From the NCBI RefSeq assembly GCF_002904295.1, contig NZ_PPHG01000096.1, positions 124,001 through 188,000 of the forward strand: DNA of 64,000 bases, read 5' to 3'. Below the pieces are notes generated by a model. The model had not been told where the DNA came from and did no database searches. It saw nothing but the letters and a program-made list of their open reading frames with translations. The translations under genes were made by a program, and so were the position numbers. Numbering within the stretch: position 1 is the first letter of the stretch; each line of letters opens with the position of its first letter. Source of the stretch: Amycolatopsis sp. CA-128772. GTDB taxonomy: Bacteria > Actinomycetota > Actinomycetes > Mycobacteriales > Pseudonocardiaceae. Below are positions 16,474 to 26,709 of this stretch, one piece after another.

Positions 16474-16500
16474 TATGCATGGTCCAGACAAGCCGGGCAA
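16472..16500 (-). promoter_or_regulatory. Sigma70-type promoter of the GH16-GH75-GH30-GH18 operon
   Basis: Reading the minus strand, TTGCCC (16500-16495) and CATACT (16477-16472) are separated by exactly 17 bp. This places the start near 16465 and leaves a leader of about 175 nt before the GH16 ATG. No other hexamer pair as good was seen in the region. Confidence 0.6.
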
Positions 16501-16671
16501 CACTCGGGTGGGTCATTTTTTTCAACCCGAATTAAGGGTTGGGGAGTGACGTCACCTGGGGCGTCGGGGTTCCCGCTCAGTGGGGCACGGCACCTCTGGC
16601 TTCGGATCGGGGTGCCGGGGAAGGTCTGGGTTCTCGGCGGTGCCGGTTTCGGTGACCGCTGCCCGTTGGGC

Positions 16672-16752
16672 TTCTGGGGAGGGCGGCTTGCGCCGCCCTT
16701 CTGGGGAGGGCGGCTTGCGCCGCCCTTCTGGGGAGGGCGGCTTGCGCCGCCG
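16672..16752. repeat. Three tandem 27-bp hairpin-forming repeats
   Basis: Units start at 16672, 16699 and 16726. Each contains GGGCGGC and GCCGCCC around TTGC and is preceded by TTCTGGGGA; the last unit differs in its final base. The block lies just downstream of the ROK gene's stop codon. It may serve as a multi-hairpin terminator or mRNA-end stabiliser for that gene, separating it from the hydrolase promoter. The open frame through it (repeated nonapeptide) is not a gene. Confidence 0.85.
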
Positions 16753-16768
16753 TTGTCGGGCTTCGGTG

Positions 16769-18004
16769 CTAGGCCGCGTCGGAGTTCGGGGCTCCTGGCT
16801 TGGCGATCCTGGACGTCGCTCGCTGCTCCAGCAGGTCCGCCACCGGGAGCGTGGCTGCTCCCGTGGCCACCGCGTCCAGGCCCAGGGAACCCAGCTGGAT
16901 CGAGGTCTGGCTGAACGGGTGGCGCAGGGCGTGCTCGCCCGCCGCCTCGCGGATTCTCGGCAGGAGCTGGTCGCCCAGGGCCAGGCCGGCCCAGCCGCCG
17001 ATCACTATGCGCTCCGGGTTGAACAGGTTGATCAGGTTCGCGATGCCCGCGCCCAGGTAGCCCGCCGTTTCGTCGAGCACGCGGGCGGCCGTTTTGGACT
17101 TCGGTGCCGCCGCCAGGAGGGCCGAAAACTGCGCCTGCTCGTCCTCGCCCGCGATGTCCTTGCCGCGCGCCCGGCGGTAGCGCGCCAGGACCGCGCCCGC
17201 GCCGATGTACGCCTCCAGGCAGCCTCGCGAGCCGCAGCGGCACTCCTGGCCGCCGTACGCGATCGTCGTGTGGCCCCACTCGCCCGCGCTGCTCGTCGAT
17301 CCGCGGTAGGTCGTCCCGTCCGTCACCACCGCCGCGCCGACGCCCGAGCCGAGCAGCGCGATCACCGCGTGGCGCGCTCCGCGGCCCGCGCCGAACCACA
17401 TCTCCGCCTGGCCCTGCGTCTTCGCGCCGTTGTCGATGAACAGCGGCAACCGGACGCCGGCGTCGAACAGCAGCGACGCCAACGGCACCCCGTCCCAGCC
17501 GACCGTCGGGGCGTGGACCAGCACCTCCGCCCCCTGCTCGACCGTGCCCGGCACGCCGATGCCGACGCCCAGCACGCCCGATTCGTCGATGCCCGCGCTC
17601 GCGAACACCTCCCGCAGGCCGGACGTCACCTGCTCGACCGCCGTCGCCGGGTCGGGGGCCTTCGGGAGGGGGTGCTCGACCGTCGCCAGCCGGTTCATCG
17701 CCAGGTCGAACAGCTCGACCTTGACCCCCGTCTCGCCGATGTCGACCCCGGCGACGTGCCCGTACGCCGGGTCCACGCGCAGCAGCACCCGGGGCCGCCC
17801 GCCGTCCGATTCGACCTGCCCGGCCTCGGTGATCAGGCGTTCTTCGCCGAGTTCGGCGGTCACGTTGCTCACGGTGGCGGCACTCAATCCGGTGAGCTGG
17901 CTCAGTTCGTGCCGCGACAGCGGGCCGTCGAAGTACAGTTTCGACAGCAGCAGGGATCGGTTGTGTCGCCGCAGATCGCGGACGGTGGTGCGCTTGCTCG
18001 CCAT
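16769..18004 (-). CDS. ROK-family transcriptional regulator
   Basis: A 411-residue ROK repressor. The N-terminal winged helix contains RRHNRSLLLSKLYFDGPLSRHELSQLTGLSAATVSNVTAEL. The sugar-kinase-like domain follows, with nucleotide-site remnant GVDIGETGVKVELFD, the substrate region GEWGHTTIA and the zinc motif CRCGSRGCLEAY, whose Cys residues are intact. Family members sense sugars or sugar phosphates. It lies between the hydrolase operon and a divergent second ROK gene, so it likely controls one or both carbohydrate operons. The ATG is at 18004. Confidence 0.93.
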   Translation of the reverse strand: MASKRTTVRDLRRHNRSLLLSKLYFDGPLSRHELSQLTGLSAATVSNVTAELGEERLITEAGQVESDGGRPRVLLRVDPAYGHVAGVDIGETGVKVELFDLAMNRLATVEHPLPKAPDPATAVEQVTSGLREVFASAGIDESGVLGVGIGVPGTVEQGAEVLVHAPTVGWDGVPLASLLFDAGVRLPLFIDNGAKTQGQAEMWFGAGRGARHAVIALLGSGVGAAVVTDGTTYRGSTSSAGEWGHTTIAYGGQECRCGSRGCLEAYIGAGAVLARYRRARGKDIAGEDEQAQFSALLAAAPKSKTAARVLDETAGYLGAGIANLINLFNPERIVIGGWAGLALGDQLLPRIREAAGEHALRHPFSQTSIQLGSLGLDAVATGAATLPVADLLEQRATSRIAKPGAPNSDAA

Positions 18005-18083
18005 GGGCAACCCATCTGAACTTCTTACCGGCTCACTGACAGGATGCCTGATCACCGTAAGTTGTGGCTATGTATTAAGTGGT

Positions 18084-18094
18084 GAACTAAGTTC
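18084..18094. promoter_or_regulatory. Candidate ROK operator in the divergent ROK-ROK region
   Basis: GAACT and AGTTC flank a single A, giving an 11-bp palindrome in the 133-bp region between the two divergent ROK genes. The half-site CTAAGTT recurs, inverted, at 19390-19396 upstream of the ABC importer operon. This suggests one regulator for both, but two occurrences are weak statistical support. Confidence 0.4.
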
Positions 18095-18137
18095 CGAACC
18101 CATGGTGGCGGGGCGGCGGTCTGGCAGAATCCTCCCG

Positions 18138-19325
18138 GTGACCCAGGTGGTGCGCCAGACGACCCGTGACCTCAGGCGGCACAACCGCGCGGCACTGCTC
18201 TCCTCGCTCTACCTCCGCGGTCCCGTCAGCAGACTGGAACTGGTAGCTGAATCGGGACTGTCGGCCGCCACCGTTACCAACGTCGTCTCCGAGCTCATCG
18301 CCGACGGCGTCGTCGCGGAGGCCGGATCGGTCGAATCGGACGGCGGGCGGCCGCGGACGCTGCTGGCCGTGCGGCCGGAGTTCGGGCACGTCGTGGGCGT
18401 GGACGTCAGCGAAACGCACGTCGAAGTCGGCCTGTTCGACTGCGCGCTCGGCACCCTCGGGACCGTGCGCCACCCGCTCGTCGGCACCCGGCTCGACCCG
18501 GAGGAAGTGGCGGGGCTGGTGCGGACCGGCATCGCCGAGGTGCTCGAGGGCGGCGATCCGGACGCGGTGTTCGGCGTGGGCATCGGCGTGCCGGGCGCGG
18601 TCCGCGACGGCGGGATCGTGCACGCGCCCACCCTGGGCTGGCGCGGGGTGAACTTCGCCGAGCTGCTCCACCCCCACATCGAGGCGCCCCTCCACCTGGA
18701 CAACCGCGCCCGCACCCTGGGGCAGGCCGAGGCGTGGCGCGGCGCCGGCCGGGGTGCCGAACGCGCCATCGTCGCCCTGCTCGGCGTCGGGGTCGGGGCC
18801 GCCGTCGCGACGGCCGGGCGGTCGCACCCGGGCATCACGACCAGCGAGTGGGGGCACACCGTGGTCAAGGCGGCCGGGGCGGCCTGCCGGTGCGGCTCCC
18901 ACGGCTGCTTGGAGGCGTACGTGGGCACCGAGGCAGTGGTCCGCCACTACGCCGCCCGAGCCGGCGTCGAACCGGTCATCGGGGACGAAAGTGACGGAGA
19001 ACTGGCCCGGATCGTCGAGGAGGCGGCCACCGGCGGCCCGGCCGCCGACGTGCTGGCCGAGACCGGCGAGTACCTCGGGATCGGCATCGCCAACCTGATC
19101 AACCTGCTCAGCCCCGACCGGGTGGTGCTTTCCGGCTCGGCGGGGGCGATCATGGGGCAGGCGATCCTTCCCGTAGTCCGGGACGCCGTCGGCCGGCACG
19201 CCCTCGACTACCTGGCCGAGCGCACCGAGGTGGTCCTCGGCCGGCTCGGGCCGGAGGCGGTCGCGCTGGGCGCGGCGACCCTGCCGATCGCCCAGCTGCT
19301 CGCGAACGGCGGGCGGACCGGCTGA
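18138..19325 (+). CDS. ROK-family transcriptional regulator of the ABC/GH1 operon
   Basis: A 395-residue paralogue of the ROK protein at 16.8-18.0 kb. The winged helix (RRHNRAALLSSLYLRGPVSRLELVAESGLSAATVTNVVSEL) is followed by the ROK domain with EWGHTVV and the zinc motif CRCGSHGCLEAY. The GTG at 18138 starts at the conserved N-terminus; an upstream ATG at 18102 would add 12 residues. It is codirectional with the solute-binding-protein gene 208 bp downstream, so it is the likely repressor of the importer and GH1 genes, responding to an imported glucoside. Confidence 0.92.
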   Translation: MTQVVRQTTRDLRRHNRAALLSSLYLRGPVSRLELVAESGLSAATVTNVVSELIADGVVAEAGSVESDGGRPRTLLAVRPEFGHVVGVDVSETHVEVGLFDCALGTLGTVRHPLVGTRLDPEEVAGLVRTGIAEVLEGGDPDAVFGVGIGVPGAVRDGGIVHAPTLGWRGVNFAELLHPHIEAPLHLDNRARTLGQAEAWRGAGRGAERAIVALLGVGVGAAVATAGRSHPGITTSEWGHTVVKAAGAACRCGSHGCLEAYVGTEAVVRHYAARAGVEPVIGDESDGELARIVEEAATGGPAADVLAETGEYLGIGIANLINLLSPDRVVLSGSAGAIMGQAILPVVRDAVGRHALDYLAERTEVVLGRLGPEAVALGAATLPIAQLLANGGRTG

Positions 19326-19389
19326 AACCCTTGCGTCGCAAGGAGTAGTTCGATCAGCGGGTCCAGACCGCCAGTTCTTTCAGTACTTA

Positions 19390-19439
19390 AACTTAGGTAC
19401 AAAACGTTACCGCCGTGTTATTGACGTGACCCGAGTCAC
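19390..19439. promoter_or_regulatory. Control region of the ABC importer operon
   Basis: The segment carries AACTTAG (19390-19396), the reverse complement of the half-site seen between the ROK genes and framed by GTAC on each side. A second inverted repeat, GTGAC-CCGA-GTCAC, lies at 19426-19439. Both sit 95 to 145 bp upstream of the solute-binding-protein ATG. An operator function is inference. Confidence 0.35.
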
Positions 19440-19533
19440 CCGGGTTGACTTCGGGACGTCGTTCGGTCGCCGGCGGTCGGGGCTCGCTACCAGTCGACAG
19501 CAAGCAGTCGTCGATGAAAAGCAGGAGGAACCG

Positions 19534-21207
19534 ATGCGAGCCAAGCGCGCACTAGCCGCAGCGCTGATATCCGTGATGGCCGTGGCCGGCCTGACCGCGT
19601 GCAGCGGTGGCGGCACCTCGAACGCCGCGCAGAGCAACCCGGACGCCGTGCTCAACGTCGGCAAGCCGGACGGCCCGCAGGCGGAGAACAACAACCCGTT
19701 CCTGGAGACGTCCGCCCTGTCGAACATGGGCTACCGGTGGATGATCTACGAGCCCCTCGTCATGCTGAACCGCGTCAAGCCGCAGGAGCCGGGCAAGCCG
19801 TGGCTGGCCACCAAGTGGGACTGGACCGACAACTACAAGAAGCTGGTTCTCACCGTCCGTGACGGCGTCAAGTTCTCCGACGGCCAGCCGATGACCGCCG
19901 AGGACGTCGCCTACACCTTCCAGCTGCTGCGCGACAACAAGGCGCTGAACGTCGACGCCGTCCCGTACAAGGACATCACCGCGGCCGGCAACCAGGTCAC
20001 CCTGGCCTTCGACGGCTCGCAGTTCGTCAACCAGGTCAAGATCCTGCAGACCCTGGTCGTGCCGAAGCACGTCTGGAAGGACGTCAAGGACCCGGCGCTC
20101 GACCTGGTGAAGAACCCGATCGGGACCGGCCCGTACACGCTGAAGTCGGCCACCCCGCAGACGATGATCGTCACGCGGCGCGACAGCGGCTACTGGCAGG
20201 AAGCGCCGAAGGTCAAGGAGATCCGCTACACCTCCTACACCGACAACAACGCGCAGGTCAGCGCCCTGGTCAACGGGGCGGCCGAGTGGAGCTTCGTGTT
20301 CATCCCGAACTACAAGGCCGTCTACACGAACAAGGACCCGCAGCACTACAAGCTGTGGTTCCCCGCGCAGCTCGCCGTCCACGGCCTGTGGTTCAACACC
20401 GAGAAGGCGCCGTGGAACGACCCGAAGCTGCGGCAGGCCATCAACAAGGCGATCAACCGCGACGACATCTTCAACCAGGGTGAAGCCGGCTACTTCTACC
20501 CGAAGAACGACCAGGTCACCGGCATCCCGACGCCGGCGGGCGACCCGTTCATCGCGCCGCAGTACAAGGGCCAGTCGGTCCAGGTCGACGTCCCGGGCGC
20601 GAAGGCGCTGCTGACCGGCGCGGGCTACAAGTTCAACGGCGACAAGCTGGCCGACCCGGGCGGCAAGCCGGTCACCATCAAGCTCACCGTCCCGTCGGGC
20701 TGGTCGGACTACATCACCGACCTGGAGATCATCAAGGACAACCTGGCGCAGATCGGCATCACCGCCACGGTCGACAAGATGAACCAGGACGCCTGGATGA
20801 AGTCGGTCGACACCGGTGACTTCGAGGGCCTGATGCACTGGACCAACGACGGGTCGACGCCGTACGACATGTACCGCGACGTCATGGACGGCAACCGCTA
20901 CAAGCCGACCGGCCAGGGTGGCATCAACGGCAACTACGGCCGCTTCAAGAACGACGAGGCGACCAAGGCCCTGGAAACCTACGCGAACGCCGAGGACGAC
21001 GCCGCCCGCACCGCCGCGATGGCGACGCTGCAGAAGATCATGATCGAGCAGCAGCCGATGATCCCGACGTCGGCGGCCAACTCCGGCGGCGAGTACAGCA
21101 CGAAGAACTGGGTCGGCTGGCCCGACGACGCCAACCCGTACGCGCCGGCCCAGCCGACGCTGCGCAACGCGCTCGACATCGTCCTGCACCTCAAGCCCGC
21201 GGCCTGA
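19534..21207 (+). CDS. Lipoprotein solute-binding protein, SBP family 5 (Opp/Dpp type)
   Basis: A 557-residue ABC-importer receptor. Type II signal peptide with lipobox LTAC (Cys about 23), then the family-5 fold: RYEPLV-like region [31 protein letters not shown], and PFxGTGPY equivalent [11 protein letters not shown]. Family-5 receptors bind peptides, but a branch binds gluco-oligosaccharides, as for cellobiose and laminaribiose in Thermotoga. A GH1 gene at the end of the operon favours that here. The ATG has a GGAGGAACCG ribosome site. First gene of the operon. Confidence 0.92.
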   Translation: MRAKRALAAALISVMAVAGLTACSGGGTSNAAQSNPDAVLNVGKPDGPQAENNNPFLETSALSNMGYRWMIYEPLVMLNRVKPQEPGKPWLATKWDWTDNYKKLVLTVRDGVKFSDGQPMTAEDVAYTFQLLRDNKALNVDAVPYKDITAAGNQVTLAFDGSQFVNQVKILQTLVVPKHVWKDVKDPALDLVKNPIGTGPYTLKSATPQTMIVTRRDSGYWQEAPKVKEIRYTSYTDNNAQVSALVNGAAEWSFVFIPNYKAVYTNKDPQHYKLWFPAQLAVHGLWFNTEKAPWNDPKLRQAINKAINRDDIFNQGEAGYFYPKNDQVTGIPTPAGDPFIAPQYKGQSVQVDVPGAKALLTGAGYKFNGDKLADPGGKPVTIKLTVPSGWSDYITDLEIIKDNLAQIGITATVDKMNQDAWMKSVDTGDFEGLMHWTNDGSTPYDMYRDVMDGNRYKPTGQGGINGNYGRFKNDEATKALETYANAEDDAARTAAMATLQKIMIEQQPMIPTSAANSGGEYSTKNWVGWPDDANPYAPAQPTLRNALDIVLHLKPAA

Positions 21208-21209
21208 CG

Positions 21210-22319
21210 ATGGCGGACTCACTGATGACCGAACACGGGGACGGCCGCGGCGACGCGGCCTCCCCGGCCCCCTCCGACCCCGTCGCCGCCGGGTCGGAGG
21301 GGGACCTCCCCGTGGTCCTCGAGGCCGCGGGCCTCACCAAACACTTCCCGGTCCGCCGGCGTGGGCGCGCGGCGCTCGCCGGACCCCGCCGCAGCATCCA
21401 GGCCGTCGACGACGTGACCCTGACGCTCCGGCGCGGCCGCGTCACCGCTTTGGTCGGCGAGTCCGGCTCCGGCAAATCGACGGTCGCGCGCTTGCTCGCG
21501 GGCCTCTACCCGCGCACCGGCGGCGACATCCGGCTGCACGGCGAGACGGTGAACGTCAAGCACGGCAGGGCGTTCCGCGCCTACGCGCGGCGGGTCCAGA
21601 TGATCTTCCAGGACCCGTTCGCGTCGCTGAACCCGGTGCACACCGTGCGCTACCACCTGACGCGGGCGCTGAAGATCCACGGCCGGGCGGGCGACGACCT
21701 CGAGAAGTCGCTGCACGAGCTGCTGTCCCGCGTCCAGCTGACCCCGCCCGAGCGGTACGTCGACAAGTTCCCGCACGAGCTGTCCGGCGGGCAGCGCCAG
21801 CGCGTCGCGATCGCGCGGGCGCTCGGTGCGGACCCCGAGGCGCTGCTGGCCGACGAGCCGGTGTCCATGTTGGACGTCTCCATCCGGCTCGGCGTGCTGA
21901 ACCTGCTGCGGGACCTCAAGGAACGCCTGCACCTGGCCATCCTCTACATCACGCACGACATCGCGTCCGCGCGCTACTTCGCCGACGACACGATGGTGAT
22001 GTACGCGGGCCGGATGGTCGAAGGCGGCGACAGCGAGACCATCACCCAGCGGCCGGCGCACCCGTACACCCGGCTGCTCATCGAATCCGCTCCCGACCCG
22101 GACCGGATCGCGGGCGGTGGCGACCCCGCGGAGACGCCGGCCGAACGCGGGTCCGGCGAGCCGCCGAGCCTGATCGACCCGCCGCCGGGCTGCCGGTTCC
22201 ACCCGCGCTGCCCGGCCGCGATGGCCCGGTGCGAGACCGAGCTGCCGCCGCGGTTCGACGTCGGCGACACCGCCGGCCACTGGGCCGCGTGCTGGCTCTA
22301 CGACGGAGCCGCCCGATGA
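21210..22319 (+). CDS. ABC transporter ATPase, OppF/DppF type
   Basis: A 369-residue nucleotide-binding subunit. Walker [11 protein letters not shown]-loop [12 protein letters not shown], signature [15 protein letters not shown], Walker B ALLADEP (the Walker B strand is followed by VSMLDVS) and H-loop ITHDI are all present. The C-terminal oligopeptide-transporter extension with CRFHPRCP-type Cys cluster (likely Fe-S or zinc) is intact. It starts 2 nt after the binding-protein stop and overlaps the permease start by 4 bp. Confidence 0.93.
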   Translation: MADSLMTEHGDGRGDAASPAPSDPVAAGSEGDLPVVLEAAGLTKHFPVRRRGRAALAGPRRSIQAVDDVTLTLRRGRVTALVGESGSGKSTVARLLAGLYPRTGGDIRLHGETVNVKHGRAFRAYARRVQMIFQDPFASLNPVHTVRYHLTRALKIHGRAGDDLEKSLHELLSRVQLTPPERYVDKFPHELSGGQRQRVAIARALGADPEALLADEPVSMLDVSIRLGVLNLLRDLKERLHLAILYITHDIASARYFADDTMVMYAGRMVEGGDSETITQRPAHPYTRLLIESAPDPDRIAGGGDPAETPAERGSGEPPSLIDPPPGCRFHPRCPAAMARCETELPPRFDVGDTAGHWAACWLYDGAAR

Positions 22320-23296
22320 GGTTCCTGCTGCAACGGTTCGCCTTCTACGTCTTCACCGCGTGGGCCGCCGTCACCATCAACTTCTTCATCCCCAGGCTGA
22401 TCCCGGGCGACCCGGTGCAGTCGCTGATCGCCAAGAACCAGGGCATGATCAGCGCCGAAGCGATGCAGTCGCTGTACGTCTTGTTCGGACTCGACAAGAA
22501 CGAAAGCCTGATCTCCCAGTACTTCGACTACTGGGGTCAGCTCTTCCGCGGCGACCTCGGGATCTCGTTCACGTTCTTCCCGACGCCGGTGTCCGACCTG
22601 CTCACCGACAGTCTGCCGTGGACGATCATCCTGGTCGGCATCACCACGATCGTCGGCTTCGTGATCGGCACCGGGCTCGGCGTGGTCGCCGGCTGGAAGC
22701 GCGGCTCGTGGGTCGACGGCCTGCTGCCGGTGACGACGTTCCTCTCGTCGATCCCGTACTTCTGGCTCGGCCTGATCGCGCTGACGCTGCTGGCCGGCCC
22801 GGGCAGCTTCTTCCCGTCGTCCGGCGGCTACGACCCGGGCACCATCCCGGGCTGGGCCCCCGGCTTCATCGGCAGCGCGATCCAGCACAGCCTGCTGCCC
22901 GCGCTCACCATCCTGATCAGCTCGATGGGCAGCTGGATCCTGGGCATGCGCAACATGATGGTCACCGTCGCGTCGGAGGACTACGTGACCGTCGCGCACG
23001 CCAAGGGCCTGCCGGAACGGCGGGTGATGGTCGGCTACGCCGCGCGCAACGCGCTGCTGCCGAGCGTGTCGGGCTTCGCGCTGGCGCTGGGCTTCATCGT
23101 CGGGGGCACGCTGCTGGTGGAGATCGTCTTCTCCTACCCGGGCGTCGGCTACCAGCTGTTCCAGGCCGTCGGCTCGCAGGACTACCCGCTGATGCAGGGC
23201 ATCTTCCTGATCATCACCCTGTCGGTGCTGGTGGCGAACCTGTTCGCCGACGTCGCCTACCTGGCGCTCGATCCGCGCACCCGGAAGGAGGGCTGA
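22316..23296 (+). CDS. ABC transporter permease, OppB/DppB type
   Basis: A 326-residue integral membrane subunit with six predicted helices. It starts with the typical [31 protein letters not shown], and carries the EAA loop [29 protein letters not shown] that docks with an ATPase. The ATG overlaps the upstream ATPase stop (ATGA), and the stop lies 1 nt before the next permease gene. Confidence 0.93.
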   Translation: MRFLLQRFAFYVFTAWAAVTINFFIPRLIPGDPVQSLIAKNQGMISAEAMQSLYVLFGLDKNESLISQYFDYWGQLFRGDLGISFTFFPTPVSDLLTDSLPWTIILVGITTIVGFVIGTGLGVVAGWKRGSWVDGLLPVTTFLSSIPYFWLGLIALTLLAGPGSFFPSSGGYDPGTIPGWAPGFIGSAIQHSLLPALTILISSMGSWILGMRNMMVTVASEDYVTVAHAKGLPERRVMVGYAARNALLPSVSGFALALGFIVGGTLLVEIVFSYPGVGYQLFQAVGSQDYPLMQGIFLIITLSVLVANLFADVAYLALDPRTRKEG

Positions 23297-23297
23297 C

Positions 23298-24280
23298 ATG
23301 GCCGTACCCGCGGCGGACGTCAAGGCCGCCCAGGCCCTCCCGCTCGAAGCGGTCGCGCGCCGGCGCCGCTTCCGGTTCCTCGCCGGCGGCAAGACCGTCA
23401 CCGGCGTCGTCGTCATCGGCTTCTTCCTGGTCATCGCGATCATCGGCGACTGGATCGCGCCGTACGACCCGTCGGCGCGCAGCAGCGACCTGCTGGAGTC
23501 GCCGTCGGGCCGGCACTGGTTCGGCACCACGCACCTCGGCCAGGACATCTTCAGCCAGGTCGTGGTCGGCACGCGCAGCGTCATGCTCGTCGGGCTGGCC
23601 GCCGGGATCGTGGCGACGATCCTCGCGGTGATCGTCGGCGTGACGTCGGGCTACCTCGGCGGTACGCCGGGCGAAGGGCTTTCGGCACTGTCCAACGTGT
23701 TCCTGGTCATCCCGGCGCTGCCGCTGATCATCATCATCGGCAGCGCGGTGCCCACCGGCGGCGACATCCTGGTCGCGGTGATCATCGGCTTCACGTCGTG
23801 GGCGTGGGGCGCGCGGGTCCTCCGGGCGCAGACGTTGTCCCTGAGAGGCCGGGAATACGTCGAAGCCGCGCGGGCGACCGGCGAATCGACGTGGCGGATC
23901 ATCTTCTTCGAGATCCTGCCGAACCTGACCGCGGTGATCGCGTCCAGCTTCGTCGGCACGGTGATCTTCGCCGTGATGTCGGAGATCACCCTCGCGTTCG
24001 TCGGCGTCTCGGGACTGTCCAACTGGAACTGGGGCACCATCCTGTTCTGGGCGCAGAGCCAGCAGGCGCTCGCGCAGGGCGCGTGGTGGTGGTTCGCGCC
24101 GGCCGGGCTGGCGATCGCCATCCTCGGCACGGCGTTGTCCCTGCTCAACTTCGGCATCGACGAATTCGTCAGCCCGCGGCTGCGCGGCGGCGGCAAGGCG
24201 CGCGTCAAGGGCGCCGACGGACGGACGCACCGGATGCGCGTGGGCTTCACCCCCGTGCTCGGGCGGGAGGAACAGCCGTG

Positions 24281-24281
<1 letters not shown>
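23298..24281 (+). CDS. ABC transporter permease, OppC/DppC type
   Basis: A 327-residue membrane subunit of the DppC branch: N-terminal cytoplasmic segment, first helix VTGVVVIGFFLVIAIIGDW, then a periplasmic loop with DPSAR and GTTHLGQDIFSQVV. The EAA motif REYVEAARATGESTWRIIFFEILPNL is intact. It pairs with the DppB-type permease to form the channel. The stop overlaps the next ATPase gene by one base. Confidence 0.93.
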
Positions 24282-25270
<989 letters not shown>

Positions 25271-25304
25271 CCGTCCTGTCCGGTACCCCTGGAGGAGAGC
25301 CGCC

Positions 25305-26708
25305 TTGACCGAGACCACCGCCGCGACCGCCGAGCAGCAGGCGCTGATCGACACCCTGCCGCCGGACTTCCGCTGGGGCGTGGCCACCGCCGCGTACCAG
25401 ATCGAAGGCGCGGTCGCGGAAGACGGGCGCACACCGTCCATCTGGGACACGTTCTGCCAGGTGCCGTGGGCGATCGACAACAACGACACCGGTGACGTGG
25501 CGTGCGACCACTACCACCGGATGCCGTCGGACATCGAGCTGGTGCGCTCCCTCGGGGCGGACACCTACCGGTTTTCCGTGTCCTGGCCCCGGGTCCAGCC
25601 GCACGGCCGCGGCGGCGTCAACGAGGCGGGCATCGGGTTCTACGACCGGCTCGTCGACGAGACGCTGAGCCGCGGGATCACGCCGTGGCTGACGCTGTAC
25701 CACTGGGACCTTCCGCAGGAGCTGGAGGACGCGGGCGGCTGGCCGGCGCGCGACACGGCGTACCGGTTCGCGGACTACGCGATGCTCGTGTTCGACCGGC
25801 TGTCCGACCGGGTCCGCCACTGGACGACGCTGAACGAGCCGTGGTGCTCGGCGATGCACGGGTACGTGCACGGCGTGATGGCCCCGGGCCGGCGTGACTA
25901 CGCGGCGGGGCTGCACGCGGTGCACCACCTGCTGCTCGGCCACGGGCTGGCGACGCAGCGGATGCGCGAGGCGGCGCCGGCGGACACGCAGTTCGGCATC
26001 ACGCTCAACATGTGCACGGCCGACCCGGCGACGGACTCCCCGGAGGACGTCCGCGCGGCCCGCCAGGCCGACGGCCTCGGCGTCCGCATCTACCTGGACC
26101 CGCTGGTCCACGGCCGCTACCCGGACGACGTGGTGGACGACCTGGCTTCGCGCGGAGTCCGCCTCCCGATCCAGGAGGGCGACCTCTCGGTCATCTCGTC
26201 GCCGCTGGACTTCCTCGGCGTGAACTACTACTTCGGCCAGCAGTTCTCGGGCGTGGACGACGCGGGTTCCGCCGTCGACGCGGACGGCGTCCCGGCGTCC
26301 CGCGTGATCCCGTTCGGCGAGCCGACGACGGCGATGGGCTGGGAGATCCTGCCGGGCAAGTTCACGGAGCTGCTGACCCGCCTGGGCCGCGACTACCCGG
26401 GCTTGCCGATGTACATCACGGAGAACGGCTCGGCCTTCGACGACGACCCGGATTCGTCGGGCTTCGTCCGCGACGACTCCCGAACGGCCTACCTGGCCTC
26501 CCACATCGCGGCGGTGGCGGCGGCCCGCCAGGCGGGGGCGGACGTCCGCGGGTACTTCGCATGGTCCCTTTTGGACAACTTCGAGTGGGCGTACGGCTAC
26601 GCGAAGCGGTTCGGCCTGGTCCGGGTGGACTACGAGACGCAGGAGCGGACGATCAAGCAGAGCGGGTACTTCTACCGCGACACGGTCCGCCGGGTCCGGG
26701 GCAGCTGA
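25305..26708 (+). CDS. GH1 beta-glucosidase, cytoplasmic
   Basis: A 467-residue family 1 glycosidase without a signal peptide. The acid/base Glu178 lies in TLNEPWC and the nucleophile Glu373 in MYITENGS; the N-terminal family signature FRWGVATAAYQIEGA is present. It retains Gln and His sugar-binding residues (YQIEGA, LYHWDLP). TTG start at 25305 preceded by GGAGGAGA. As the last gene of the importer operon, it most likely hydrolyses imported beta-glucosides such as cellobiose, gentiobiose or laminaribiose to glucose. It ends 1 bp from the convergent XRE gene. Confidence 0.95.
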   Translation: MTETTAATAEQQALIDTLPPDFRWGVATAAYQIEGAVAEDGRTPSIWDTFCQVPWAIDNNDTGDVACDHYHRMPSDIELVRSLGADTYRFSVSWPRVQPHGRGGVNEAGIGFYDRLVDETLSRGITPWLTLYHWDLPQELEDAGGWPARDTAYRFADYAMLVFDRLSDRVRHWTTLNEPWCSAMHGYVHGVMAPGRRDYAAGLHAVHHLLLGHGLATQRMREAAPADTQFGITLNMCTADPATDSPEDVRAARQADGLGVRIYLDPLVHGRYPDDVVDDLASRGVRLPIQEGDLSVISSPLDFLGVNYYFGQQFSGVDDAGSAVDADGVPASRVIPFGEPTTAMGWEILPGKFTELLTRLGRDYPGLPMYITENGSAFDDDPDSSGFVRDDSRTAYLASHIAAVAAARQAGADVRGYFAWSLLDNFEWAYGYAKRFGLVRVDYETQERTIKQSGYFYRDTVRRVRGS

Positions 26709-26709
26709 G

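Larger units (their letters stand above)
16289..16768. other. Intergenic region between GH16 operon and ROK gene
   Basis: This 480-bp stretch holds the GH16 operon's leader and promoter, an inverted-repeat operator and the 27-bp hairpin repeats listed separately. The leader 16289-16465 has a GAGAGAGGCGACAACG ribosome region before the GH16 ATG. An AT-richer patch at 16510-16540 (ATTTTTTTCAA) stands out from the GC-rich surroundings and may act as an upstream promoter element. I see no convincing gene here. Confidence 0.6.
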
